A DNA stretch of 64,000 bases from Saccharina japonica (Eukaryota; Sar; Phaeophyceae; Laminariales; Laminariaceae): the NCBI GenBank assembly GCA_008828725.1, contig MEHQ01001115.1, positions 172,780-236,779 of the forward strand. Reading direction: 5' to 3'. Under the pieces are notes generated by a model, which was not told where the DNA came from, did no database searches, and saw only the letters and a list, made by a program, of their open reading frames with translations. Position numbers and translations under genes: made by a program. Position 1 is the stretch's first letter. Each line of letters opens with the position of its first letter. Positions 25,301 to 37,370 of the stretch are shown one piece after another.

Positions 25301-27261
25301 ATGCGGGCCCGAAGCGCCCTATATCGGCTTTGTCGTGAAGCTTCAGTAACCCAGGTCATACGACTGGTTTTTACGGCCTACGGCCTTGTTCTGTTTTACG
25401 TATACAGGTGCTATCGTATTCGGGTTGAAGATCGCTCGCCGAGTGGCGTTCCGACTGGCGACCCTTTCCCGACGATACTGGTTTCGTCGTTGCATCCCTG
25501 TCGTTGCTTGATTCGACGCGGTTTGTCGTTGGATGGTTTTCGCAATGTGACGCGGTAGCATGATGTTTTCATACGCCCCTGTTGTCACCCGCCCGCCCGC
25601 CACCTCTTACATTTATCTCGGAACCGTTTCCAGGCACCTCGAGTCCAACCAGTTGACAACTCTGCCAAACGGGCTATTCAGCGACCTTGGAAGTCTTGAG
25701 GAATTGTGAGTGGCCGAGATATCCATGTCTTGCTCGGGACACAAGTTTCCCAAAATAAATGTATCGCCGCAGCATTCCAACTCGACATTTATGACCACCC
25801 GCTGACTTGTTATTGACGATGTCATTGCACAATGTGGACGGTGATGTGAGGGTGAAACGATATTTCCACGCGTTGATATAGACGCCGTTGCCACGTGTAA
25901 ATTAGGGGTATACTGTACCAGTTATATCCGCTTTCTCCCACTGGAGTCCCGAGGGGGCGTTCGTTGGTATGATTTGTCAGCGTTGGCGTGTCGGGGCCTC
26001 ACCCAAACTCAAACGGCACGATAACGAAACGATTACGTGCCGATCACATTGCCCTACTCGAGATATATGAATTGGATCAGTGGGTACACCATGGATGTGG
26101 CGAGATACCAGGCGTTGGGGCAATACAATGTACAGCTGTAAACCGATTGTTGTTTCGTTAAGCGTGTTGATAACCTTCAGCGAAAACGATTGCTGGCAAG
26201 CTATTGTAGCAGGCCCTCTTAAATATTTGAGGAACGGTGAAGCGTCGATGCCCTTCGTTGGAGCGACTCAACTAAAATGCTTTTGTCAACGCCCCGCTCT
26301 GATGATCGACAGGTACTTGAGAAGGAACCTCGAACTTCAGTGCGTCCCCGACACGTGAGCAATACGCACTCCATCGATGGTTGGGGTTTCACTCGCAGCT
26401 CGGCGTTGAATTTCATGTGTAACTGTCGCCAGAACGACTCTATCCTCAAACTATTTGACGTTTGCAAATCACCGCGGTACAGTTTCGATGGCAGTGCTAT
26501 CCGCGCTTGCGGGCAAACGGTACCTTGCCCAAATGATGTTAAATGTCATCCCGAAACAACTGCATACAACAACGTGTAGAGTATTACAGTAATGAATTTC
26601 CGAATTGTTGTCGAATCCACGGTTTAGAGGTCGGGTACACAGCCCTTATGGCGTCACCTAGCTCAGTCTGGACGTCCAGCATGGTCAACACGGCTCACGT
26701 TTACGGTATGTGTCGGTCGTTGAGAACTCTGCCGTGATACTGATCTCTTGCAAAGTGACCTACCCCCGACCCTCCTCACGTGGACCTCGACGTGTTTCTG
26801 CCCCCTGTGCTGTCGACGCTGATGCAGGAACGCCCTTGTCGATGTTGAACTACCGGGCGACTGTGGTGAGTGGACTAACAAACGACCAATACAACCCAAA
26901 CTTTCATGTATCATGCCCTGCCGAGTGTGACACTGCGTGGCATGTTCGGTCACGTTATTGTACGCAATAGAGGTCGGGCAGGCCTCGATGAGACAAAGCC
27001 TTTTCCGCTGGCAGACGCCACACATTGGTGGATTGTGTTTACAATATGGGGCTGACCAAACTCACCTTCGTACATCGATGGATTTCACAGTCAATAGACT
27101 TGCAGTTCACCTTAGTAGTAATCCAACCGCGTGTGTATTTGACCTTCATCCGTGATCAAACCGCGTGTGTGTGTTCCACTTAACAGAATGCACCCCGGCC
27201 GAGGCGGTGCAGTGCAACGAGGGCTTCGAGTGCGCGGGTGGATCGTCCGGCTACACTTGCG
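19368..27261 (+). CDS. Secreted LRR protein with LRR caps and EGF-like module: signal exon plus cassette A
   Basis: The product is a predicted extracellular recognition or adhesion protein, ligand unknown. Exons: 19368-19425, 19489-19590, 20290-20353, 20780-20869, 21388-21462, 22042-22113, 22520-22591, 23294-23365, 25634-25705, 26313-26354, 26828-26865, 27187-27261. All have GT-AG borders and compatible phases. The start is the ATG of a hydrophobic leader (MRASTLRLALLLAGAGVID). After it come a Cys module (NDCFDRASANYKC), an LRR N-cap (ECNLTDEDVPGLGTC), five LRRs (e.g. HNHLTTLPEGLFDDL), an LRR C-cap (LQCVPDT, then PGDC) and an EGF-like module (ECTPAEAVQC to GYTCG). Exon 2 (19489-19590) is least certain, since skipping it also keeps frame. 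The last exon ends phase 1 with no local stop that fits. It joins in frame to 28751, so cassettes A and B are probably one gene. The 23366-25633 intron has a ~1.6-kb insertion absent from B. Confidence 0.78.
23660..25300. other. Intron insertion in cassette A
   Basis: The A intron between LRR4 and LRR5 is 2,268 nt, against 644 nt for the corresponding B intron. Recognisable A/B similarity stops near 23660 (B: near 32070), so this interval is probably inserted sequence. It includes a (CAC)n tract at about 25185-25206 and frames open on both strands, but no transposase, reverse transcriptase or terminal repeat that I can identify. Confidence 0.45.
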
Positions 27262-28750
27262 GTCAGTGCGCCTCATTGACGTCGCTCTTGAACGTGTGTG
27301 TGTACATTCCAACAAGGCACACATGTGCTGTGTTGCAACGCCACCCGCACAGAGAGCAATGGCCGAACCATGGTGTCTTATCTAGGGTCGTTCGTTGCAT
27401 ACTACCTGCAACGAAGTCCTTGCCGTGCATAGGAGAACCTATACGGCACACGCGCAGGCACCTTCATTTACAGTAGACCATAAGCGAAAACGATAGAGAA
27501 CTTCGTTTGGCAGAAATGATATACCATAGGGTTCCCACATACGGGCAAACGAGCACACATGGAATGCGTTTTTCAAAGCTACCCACTGTGCGCGCTTCGT
27601 GTTTCATGGCACAGCGAGGATCCCAACAGTTTGATTTCGTCGTATCGTAGACTGGCGATACAGAAGGTCCGATTTGAATGGAGCGTCTTGGATAAATCTA
27701 CGGCGACAGCCGAATTGTGAAATACATCGTTACGAACGATAGGTAAATACGTACATATGATCGATTAAACGCTAACGTTACGTTCATGTGTGTTATCGTA
27801 TGCGAATTATGTACAGTAGTAACACAAGTTAGCAGGTAACGTAGCAGTGAATCGTTGCAGTCATGGTCCAACCGTCACGTTATGACGTAGTGTTCCGTCC
27901 AATTGCCACGTATGACAACGTGGTAGTGTAACGTTGCAATCAGATATTTAGGCGAGTACCATCCTGACATACTATTAGACACCTAGCAGAGTGATACGTC
28001 GCCACCAACTCCAAAGGCACATTTTCTAAAACCAATGCCAGGGAGGAATAATGGCGGCTCGAGTAAGGTTCTAAAAGCATATTATTAAGTGTTGTGGAGA
28101 GCACGATCCTCGCTACAAACGTTAAGCAAGGGCGTTATGCCGAGCATCGCCCTGAACCTTAGCACACGGTTAAGGCGTTAGGCTTTGAGCGTCGTACATA
28201 ACCACAGAATGCTAGAAAGTTAGCGCAACACTCGAACAGCTTTCCGATTATATTAGCATGCCTGCATCACGTCTTGGCGGTATTCAAACGAGATCGATAT
28301 CGGTGACGGACACGGACAGAATTATCGACACCCACGTCAACCCCAGCCCCTCCTTCGTCCGCGCCCACGACTATGCCTAGTGTGTCAGACCATCGTCCGT
28401 TGACCTCCGCTGGTACTATACCGCACTCGTCGATGAATTCAGCGAAACACGATCGGTCCGATCCGGACCTCGCATTAGAAACCCTAATCCCGTGCTGCAA
28501 AAAACTAAACCGTGACCAAGTGATGCAATGTTTGACATTCATCTCACAATGGCCATCGCTGTGCTGTGTTGACAGTATCTCCACTGCAGCGTGCCCCGAG
28601 CCTGCGTTTGTTTTAGCGAATTGATGTCCCCGTGCAGAAAAGGCGCGTTTTGTGGAGTCCCTCGTCATTGTAACGTCACGTGCCGCAACTGACCAAGCTC
28701 ATGGGGCACCCGCCGACCTTGACGACTCATTGCGTGGTCTCAACCGAAAG

Positions 28751-29183
28751 GCTACAACTCCTGCTTGGACCCGGACAGCTCCCACTACAAGTGCCACCAG
28801 GGGACCGCTATAGTGTGAGCCTACTTGCCGTGAATGCATGTGATCCCCACATAGCTGCGTTACCCAACAAGTTCTAACTGTAGGACGCAGGCGGTGGAAA
28901 ATTGAAAACCTCGTGTACCTTTCGAATGCATGGAGGTTACACGCTGGCACCGTAGTTCTGCAGTCCTGGTTCGACGTAATAATGTATTAACCACCCCCGA
29001 CGGCCATCACCCCGGCGTTGCAGTCCAGGGAAGGTTGGTGTCACCAAGAGGTAGTATTTCTTTAATGAAATGGGCCCACACATAGCGGTCGGCGACTTAT
29101 CGTCGCCTGTAACCGGAGCAATGCTATATATGTCACACCGCAACCGTCTCACTTCGCGGTCGTGTCTTGAATTGTGGGGGTGC

Positions 29184-29228
<45 letters not shown>

Positions 29229-32200
29229 TACCTGGTACGCGGTATGTTTCAGCTCTTTCCTCGACTGCGATTTGAAGGACGTCGACATTCCGGGTGTGGC
29301 GAACTGCTTGGACAAAATTGGGCGCGACAGCATCGAACGTTTGTGAGTGAGGACACGGATGGCCGTGCCGCACCATGCAGCTTCTTCTCGTCATGATTGA
29401 GTGCCCGATCCTGGTGGTCTGACGGGATGCATGGACACAATAGGTCGTACACGCATATTTCTTGCGCTAGTTACCGGCCGCCTTCAATGTCGATGAGCAT
29501 ACCCGAGACTCTTTAACAAATGGTGGGCGAGGACACAGTGTACGTAGGAAAATTAGTAGTCTAGTGGTGACTCCTTTAGTAGCGATATATACACGTAGGA
29601 GACAGACCCACTATTATTTGTAGGGTCCACGGAGGAGACTTGTTCTTGTTGTGTCCTGACAACCCCCTCCCCCCCGTGTGTGTGTAGAAACGGTGTATGG
29701 AAGGTCACTCTTCCTGAGATAGTGTTTGCGTTTGTGGCTTGCGGCCCATGGACGCCACTCGACGTTTGAATGTTGGGTGTGGTATGATTATCATATTTCT
29801 TAGTACGTGACCCATTTTATCCCCATCGGGTGTCTCTTGTCCCTTCTGAATGGTCACAGGCACATTGACAACAACGCTAAGCTGACCACGCTGTCTGCAG
29901 ACCTTTTCCAGGGTCTTGACAGCCTACTTCGTCTGTGAGTTACGGCTTTGGGTATGTTGGGGAGGAGGGTATGTTGCCTCATTGCGGCGTAAACAGCTGC
30001 AGTGTTGGGGGCAAAGTCGTCGTACTACACCGTCTCGCGTCCTGTCAATATGTTTCTTGATTCGACTATCGTGGTACCGTACACACTGTGCCATTTCGAA
30101 CACGGCCAGGCCATGTATGGACATAATTGGTGCATCTACTTACACAAGCTCCATCATGCGTGATGTTATCCCGCTCGCGCGTGTGCGGTTGTCCGGTTAT
30201 TCGATTGATTGAAAGTTCGACGAGTCCATAGGAAAACATCCAATGCGTCTGCCTTGATTGAATAGTGCCACGCGGGCACAGGGCGGGAGAAACGATGGCA
30301 TGGCTACATGGATACTGATTAACTCTGCCCCAATGTCGGTTCTGCGTTGTGTTTTTTATCATCAGGACCCTTACCAGAAACAACCTGAAAGCCCTGCCGG
30401 CCGGCGTATTCGACGGGCTTGGGAAGCTGGAACGCTTGTAAGTGTGGCTTCATCGTACGCCTTGCAAAGGAGCAGTTGTAAAATCATTGATTTTCTGTCA
30501 CCTCGAAGAACGGACACTACCACACATATGTACGTGTCATGTCGGAATGTAATTAACTCGCCGGGGAGCCCGATGGTGCAGTAGTGCAATACAGAGACTG
30601 GCCTCATCCGTTTTCGGCTCTTAAGTAACGGCCTTGACCGGCGATTTAGTTAGAGTACAATTACGCTGGTTACGGTACCATCACATTTCTCGAGTGAACG
30701 TGTAGTTTTGTTGCCATTATCGGTTGGCAGCTCGCGTGACACGTATCCCCGCGTGGTGACCATTCCCGGTCCAATGGGTTTTCGTTGTGGCCTATAGCTG
30801 TTGTCGATCGAATCGGCGTCGTTGGGTGTGGACGAGCTTATCAGGAGGGCGGGCTCATGGTCGCGAACGTATTTACAATGTGGAGTTGCTGCTAAACATT
30901 CTTGAGTACAACCGTCTGCTCGTCCGCTACTTCTTGCCTAACGCTCAACGTCACCAGGTGGCTGAGACACAACCAGTTGACCGACCTTCCCGACGGGGTT
31001 TTCAAGGACCTCGGAAGCCTTGACATATTGTAAGCGGCGTAGGGGATTCCCCAACACGTAGGTCTACAACCGCTTTTCCGAGTACGCGCCCACTATGTTT
31101 CGTCCGAGTCATTGCACGAAAAGGGCGGGAGGGGTTGGACATGAGGCTTCGACACTGTTTCGCGATCTGGCGTCTGTTGTTATGGAGGCTTCCCACTGCT
31201 TCCTGTTTCCGATCCTCCCACACAACCTCAGAGAATTCGCTGGGGTTTGGATAATATGCTACGGTATGCGCTGCGGTGATTCCAGACTCGACTCGTCAAT
31301 GCCTGAGAACGTTTGAGGGTGTCGCCGATAGAGTTCAACCCGGTTTATTTGTGTTCGATGTATATAGTTTTTCGAACGTTTGCAAGAGCCATGGCAGGCA
31401 AGCGTTGCCGGCCCTGGAACGTCGCACGCTCGGATTTTCGCGTGGTTCGGTAGGTTGTGATTTCGACGATCCACTTGTCAACTTTCGCCATCAAGTGCCA
31501 AGCTCCCTGTTGAGCTGTGTGTATGTGTGTCGCATGCCCCTATTTCTTGTCCGTGATCGCCCTTGTGGTTTCGCCGCCGTACTTGGTGTTACTGTCGACA
31601 TATTGTGCCCAAGTCGAGGATGCCATGTAAGCTCACGACGGGCCAAATTGTGGCTTGATTGCATGGTGAATGACTTCCCCCTTCGTCCCGCCCCTTGTCT
31701 CCTCGGTGCATGGCGCCAGGTTCCTTTACGACAACGAGCTGGTGGTTTTGCAGCCCGGGATATTCGACGGGCTTGATAAGCTACTCGAATTGTAAGTGTG
31801 GCTTCTCCTAGCCTGGGTGTCGAGGTGCCACTTGCACGTTGCCCCACACCACCAGTAGTAGAAACAAACCGGAGACACGGCACCAATGACCCAGATGCTT
31901 CCTTAGCGCAATGTGGTCACGTAATGTTCGTCGGTGTGCGCCATGGTGCGGTTGCGAGTTTAGGACTCAACCCACAGTATTTGCGAAATCAAGTCGTTGC
32001 GTTCACCTGCTGCATGGTTGGGAGGAGCCACAATCTTGACTTTGCCAGCATTTGGTGAAGTGAGGGTAACTCAGGCACCAACACCGGTGTCGCCCGATAC
32101 ATCAAAACAGTTATGATGTGTATGGCTTTCTGAAAAATCTATCAAGGTGTATAAACTCCTAAACCCGACAAGACAAGGTTTCGTTGCCGCGTACACATGG

Positions 32201-34512
32201 TTTCAGTCACAAGCGCCCAGGTAATGCTCTGCCTCGTGATTTCTTCCAAGACGAACGACAAAACGAGTGTGCCCCCTCGATGTCAGGGTTTGAAGCGGCG
32301 ATGTTTGCCAAGTGCAGCGTATCAAATGGACGGGCGCATGATCAGCATTTGTTCACAGTGCGACGTGGTAGCCCATTTGTTGAGCACCGTGTTTTTTCTC
32401 TCGCACCTCTTCTGATTATCTCGAAACGTTAACAGGCACCTGCAGACCAACCAGCTGACTACCCTGCCGGAAGGTCTATTCAACGACCTTATAAGTCTAC
32501 AGGAATTGTAAGTGGGTGGCATTCATAATACCTTGCTCGGGCTTAAGGTTTCCTGGACATTGGTTTCTCGTCACAGAGTCCGAGGTTGAGGACGTCTATT
32601 TCTACCCACTGACGTTGGGTTGACGCTGTCGTCGCAAACCTGAATGGCGGGAGTTGATGGGAGACTGACACGCTGTTTCCACACGTGACGTGTTCAGCGA
32701 TAGAGATGGCACGTTTTAGTAGTTAATGTGTTCTGAATGATCGGGCTCCCTAACCCATTCAGAACTGAAAAACAAAATCCCACACTACTGTAGTTCCAAG
32801 TAGTTTGTCCCCAAAATCGTGAGACCACTTCTTAAGGGGTTAACAGAAACTCGTGGGACTTTCATTTTTGAGTTCCAAATGATGTTCATTGTGTACTTAA
32901 GCCATTGGATTGCTCATTGGGTAGTACTTTAACGATTCCTCCAAAATTAGTGTTTCGACTACTGCAGGTATTGAGGTATGGAGCTCCTCAAGTGAAGAAC
33001 CTCAGAAACAACATCGCTTACCGCTAACGTAGCATGCGTCACGTTCTTCTAGTTTCCGCTGTCACGGTTGAAATTGGGGCCTACCCGGCTTTCCTCTTCC
33101 CATTCTCGGGAGTCTCGAAACGGTGTTCGCTGCGATCCTTCGCTTGCGCTAGCGTGTCTGCAACTCAGCCTAACTAAAACCACCAGAGGATGAAAATCTC
33201 ACGTACCGATTACATGGGTCCCTACTCTAGCCAACCCTAAATAATGTACCAGCGACCTCAGGTATACACACGCGTTAGGATAAGTATGGTTAAAGGTCAA
33301 TACCAGTAGTCGCTCGAACATGTTGGAAATCCATGGCAAGAATGATAGTTCGCAAACTCCTGTAGCGTAATCTCGCTACGTCCGGGGACGGTGAAGCTTG
33401 ACATTTCATGTGTTGGAGCAAGTCAACTAAAGGTGCCATCAACGTCCCGCTCTGATAATCGACAGGAACTTCTTCAAGAACCGCGAACTGCAGTGCGTCC
33501 CCTGCACGTGAGGAAGACGCGTTCCATCGATGATTGGCGTTTCGCTGCTGTCTTCGCACGCAGTTCGACATTTGCTCTCATTCGCAACGGTCGCCACAAC
33601 GACGCTACCGTTAACGCATTTCAACATTGCAAATTCCGGCAACACAGCAGCGATCCAATAAATAGCTTGGGTTGCGCGTAAACCGTACCGTGCCTGAACG
33701 ATCATGCCAAGTCATCCCCACACAAGTGCATGCCAGGTCATCCGCGAAGAAGTGCATGCCCAACTCTTCAGAGTAACATATCGTACTGAGTTATAGTTGT
33801 TGTTTACAAGGATCCTACCCGGTGGTCGCACGCACAGCTCCAATTGGCGTGGTCTAGCCCAATCTGGTTGTCGCGCGTGGTCGAGATGGCGTACGCGTAC
33901 GGTATGATTTGGTCTCGTGCGGGCGCATCGATAGACTCGACTGTGATCATTGTGGTGTGAGAATAGCGTTTGTTTCACCAAGGTGACCAACCTCCTCCCA
34001 TTCCCCACTTTACGCTGGACGTCCGTTTTGCGTCCTGCTTGGTCCATGTCGGCTACAGCAACGCTGTTGTTGATGTTCAACCTACGGGAGACTGCGGTGA
34101 GTGGGCCAGAACTCCGCAAATATTATACGCCAAATGAAATTTCTCCTTTCCCGCCGAAAGTTGTTCCGCTTGGTGGTTGTACTACTCTAAAGACATTTCG
34201 CATTGTCAACCGAAACTTAACATTATTGTATGTTCTGGGGAGGTCACAGTTACGGTGAGCGGTTGACATGTTCCAATCAGACCGTGCCTTCGCCGAGTCA
34301 TGCATTGGCGACTTTGTTGTTCCAGTGCGGGACTTCCCGAAGTCACATGCATGTATCGTTTGTTCACTGTCATGCACCTGCAACTCCATTCACCTCGTCA
34401 GTGGTCCAACCGCATGTATCTGTGTTCGACTTGGCAGAGTGCACCCCGACCGAGGCGGTAGATTGCGAGGAGGGCTCCTACTGCGCTCCCGGGCCGCTTG
34501 GCTACACTTGCG
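28751..34512 (+). CDS. LRR ectodomain cassette B, likely continuation of the gene beginning at 19368
   Basis: Ten exons: 28751-28814, 29253-29342, 29860-29934, 30366-30437, 30958-31029, 31720-31791, 32436-32507, 33466-33507, 34059-34096, 34438-34512. Their lengths (64, 90, 75, 72, 72, 72, 72, 42, 38, 75) equal those of cassette A one for one, and none contains a stop. Modules in order: Cys module (NSCLDPDSSHYKC), N-cap (DCDLKDVDIPGVANC), five LRRs (e.g. TNQLTTLPEGLFNDL), C-cap (LQCVPCT, PTGDC) and EGF-like (ECTPTEAVDC to GYTCG). The first exon starts phase 1 after an unusual AAAG acceptor, and there is no signal-peptide exon of its own. Both facts fit splicing from 27261 rather than an independent gene. 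The C-cap has a Cys where A has Asp. The last exon ends phase 1 at GTCAGT, and downstream exons (tail, membrane anchor or stop) were not found. Confidence 0.75.
29185..29226. repeat. (CTG)14 microsatellite at a splice acceptor
   Basis: Fourteen uninterrupted CTG triplets end 26 nt before the exon at 29253, in the polypyrimidine-tract position of the intron. The corresponding A intron has ordinary sequence there. Confidence 0.95.
32705..33035. mobile_element. MITE family 1, decayed copy with piggyBac-like remnant, inside an intron
   Basis: Contains TGAATGATCGGGCTCCCTAA, GTATGGAGCTCCTCAAGTGA and a right end CTAACGTAGCATGCGTC. The internal GTTCCAAGTAGTTTGTCCCC and AAGGGGTTAA resemble the TTAA-type MITE. 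It lengthens the B intron between LRR5 and the C-cap (958 nt against 607 nt in A). Confidence 0.55.
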
Positions 34513-35071
34513 GTCAGTTGTGCTTCATGCACGGCCCTCTTGAATGTGTGTGCGTTGCAAAAGGCCACGGCCCAAGGCGATCATGGCGACATCACCCGTG
34601 GTTCGTAGGTTGCCGAATGTATTGTCGACCTTCGCCGATGTGGGTGTCGTCACTCCCAGAAGAGCAGGAAAGCCCCCCGGCAGAGACTGACTTGCATCGA
34701 TATTCCCCTGCTACATGTCCAACGCCTCACCACGCCGCAAGCAGTTGACGCAAAACGGTATCCTACCTAGGCTCATTTGTTGTCTGCTGCCCAAATGATG
34801 GTTTCGGTACAACGTGATAAACCGTCCGAGCGCGACACAGTCGCATAGCCAAAGGGCGTAAACGTTTCAAGACTACAAAGCAATAGGGCAGCCCCTCATC
34901 CAACTGGCGCTGAACGACTGAAAAACAAATACTCCAAAGTGACCCCCTTACTCTAAGCGGACAATACCGAGGTGAAGAGAATGTAGTACCTTATATGGTT
35001 GTATAATTTGCGGCTTAATCTCTGTTTTGTCGCCCGGCACGGTTTACCATATGACCCCTTCTAGGTTTAGC
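34513..35071. other. Downstream of the LRR cassettes, no exon identified
   Basis: A frame stays open through the last donor to 34748. The A and B sequences after this donor can be aligned only with a 1-nt indel, so they behave as intron rather than coding sequence. I found no third LRR cassette and no transmembrane exon here. Confidence 0.4.
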
Positions 35072-35408
35072 GGGGTTTTTTTTTTTTTTTTTTCCCATCC
35101 CATTTATTATCTTCGAACTTCTGTCTTTCTCCCTCCCTAGTCGTAACTCAGATCCGGGGTCACAAAGTAGGCTCCTCTCCCTCCTCCCCCACTACGGTTC
35201 TTGCCTTGCATTTTTATCGCGCAGAGGGTTCAGCCTTCCAAACGCTCGTCGATCTTCATCGAGTTTTGCTAACTCACGCTCTCGCGCTTTCAGCTAGTCA
35301 ATATACTTTCTGCGAGAAAAAGTCCCTTCGAGCATGCACTCGGGGGGGCTCGAACTTGCGACCTTGACGCTAACAAGCTTCGTGGTTACCTGCTAGCCCA
35401 CCGGGGCG
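35072..35408 (-). mobile_element. tRNA-derived SINE, full length
   Basis: On the minus strand the element starts CGCCCCGGTGGGCTAGCAGG. It has an A-box-like GGGCTAGCAGGTAACCACG and, about 30 nt on, a B-box CAAGTTCGAGCCC (an RNA polymerase III internal promoter). A unique body follows (ACTTTTTCTCGCAGAAAG, CTCTGCGCGATAAAAATGCA, GGATCTGAGTTACGACTAGG, AGATAATAAATGGGATGGGA), then an 18-nt A-tail (the T-run at 35076-35093). It has no open frame. Length, internal promoter and A-tail fit a SINE, and at least three other copies are in the window. Confidence 0.8.
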
Positions 35409-37155
35409 ATGGGGGGCCATGGTGGATAGGAACCTACGGCGCACTCAAGAATCAATATAGGTTTTCCTCGTTTTTCCAATAACCTTTACCCCTATACACT
35501 ATGGTCCTCTGTAATATTTAGAGATTGCTGCTAGTAATAGGTAAAATGTGTGAACTTGAACGTTTCGTATCCGTACAAATGTGTTAAACCAGTTTACAGC
35601 ACAGTCATGCAAAAAGTAGACTTTGGTCGCTCTGGAAGTTGCAACAACCTGCTGTAGTCCTGTTAGGTAAGTGTTTACGCACCCAATTAGTTCCTTTTTT
35701 TCGTAAGACGTTCGAGGTCCCTTTAGTGTCGATAGGTGTCAATGACATAACTATGGTCGCACTCCGGCTGTCACGCTTGATTCTACCCCGTGACGTGTCG
35801 TGCGTTATCAACTTCGTAATCAGGTACTACAGAAATTGCAACCCAGAAGGTGGGCGGCGAGCTTCATCTATCGTCCCACTGACAGGACGGACTTACAACA
35901 GGAACGCGATCTACAAGACTAACGGGTGAAAACCGACTTGACGTATCCGGCCGGATGTCGATAAAGGGGGCGCGTCTTTCTGCGCTCGCTTAGGGCGTAC
36001 TTCTTCAAACGGTGGCCTCAAGTCTTCCCGCGTTGCCACAATGCAAAAGGTGTTCGTACGGATGCTCAGGGTAGGTACCATTGCCACGGTATTGCCTAAG
36101 GAGGAGGCAACTTCGACGGTCATACAATCGATCCCCCCCATCTAAATGCTGGTGTCGGGGTATCTGTGTGTTTGAGGGTGCCTGTCGACTAGGCCACCTG
36201 GCTGATAACTCCTAGCGGGCTCGAAGGCGTTCGCTACCCCCGCCTCGGAGTGAAGCGGCCGCCAGGTCCCAAGTCTGGTGGATTGTACATTTCCCTCGAT
36301 TACCCACGGCGGTTGAGTCAATGGTCGCGTCGGCGCTGCACATGGTACGGCCTCGTGTGTGTTGAGCTTTCGGAACTCAACCATCGGCTTGGGGGGATGA
36401 TAGACGCCCTCCCACCGGGACCATGCTCTCGCATACGTTTCCTCTCCGTAGCGTGGATGAACTTTACACGGTACGTGGTACGTAAACCGTATATTAGTTT
36501 TGCAGCAGCTGGGGAGAGGAGACCGGGGAGGCTTTTTAGGGGGGACCATGTGGAATGGGTATCTATGGCCTCCAATCTACGTGTGAGAGGTGTCCGGCAA
36601 GCGCGGAGGTGTCTTCGGCCGTTTGGCGTAGGGGTTTACCAGGGCGTTTGACATATTTTCGCTGGTACCGCACACAGGCCATGCAGGTGGTTTGGACGAT
36701 TTTTCATACATTTCAGTTAGCTGGCCAACGTGTATCATGTCTGTGGGCGCTGTACTCGATTGTATGGTCAATGTTTGTTGTTGTGTGTGAGGGCACCGTA
36801 CAATCAGGACGTGCAGGTGTATGTCTCCACGGCAACACTCGGATCACAAGCGGACGTGTTGACCCGGAGTACTGTGGGTACATGTTCCATCCTCGTGAGT
36901 ACATGGGTTGGTGGTCTCCGCAACAGGGGGATCTATAAACATATATTGGCGGTATGCATATGTTTCGATTGTTCGCCCTGTTCGGACTTTATCGGCGGGC
37001 GTCCATTCCTCCTGCGTATGGCGTCCATTCCTCCTGCGTATGAGATGAAGGTGTCTATTTGAAACAGAAAAACCAGGGTTCGATCAGGCGTATTGACTGG
37101 GTTAGATGTTCGACAGGTGCATTGCACGCGGTCTTTGAGGTGCGCAGTTAGGCCG
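35409..37155. other. Intergenic stretch, no gene recognised
   Basis: Several frames of 60-135 codons overlap on both strands without domain signal. A plus-strand reading near 36555-36660 contains a CERCPAS stretch, which alone is too little to call a Cys-rich exon. An 18-bp direct repeat (GGCGTCCATTCCTCCTGC) lies near 36998-37036. Confidence 0.4.
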
Positions 37156-37370
37156 TTCTATCGGAGGCACTCATCGACACCGGGGTAGCGTTCATTCGTT
37201 CTATCGGAGGCACCCATCGACACCGGGGTAGCGTTCATTCGTTCTATCGGAGGCACCCATCGACACCGGGGTAGCGTTCATTCGTTCTATCGGAGGCACC
37301 CATCGACACCGGGGTAGCGTTCATTCGTTCTATCGGAGGCACCCATCGACACCGGAGTAGCGTTCATTCG
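37156..37370. repeat. 43-bp tandem minisatellite, five copies
   Basis: The unit begins TTCTATCGGAGGCACCCATC and ends GGTAGCGTTCATTCG. Copies start at 37156, 37199, 37242, 37285 and 37328. Only one base differs in copy 1 (CACTCATC) and one in copy 5 (CCGGAGTAG). Such homogeneity implies recent expansion. Confidence 0.95.

Noticed and set aside
27262-27476. Read-through of the EGF-like exon of cassette A to a stop
   Set aside because: The A and B sequences after the GTCAGT donor align only with a frameshifting indel, as in introns, and the donor phase fits the next cassette.
34513-34748. Read-through of the EGF-like exon of cassette B to a stop
   Set aside because: Same reasoning as for cassette A. 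The read-through tails share no protein similarity. It remains possible as a terminal exon.
36250-36651. Faint LRR-like spacing (ELSELNHRLGGMIDALPPG)
   Set aside because: Only one weak repeat, no exon borders matching the cassette phases, and no flanking repeats.
37156-37370. CRISPR-like array
   Set aside because: Units are contiguous 43-bp tandem copies without unique spacers, in a eukaryotic genome.
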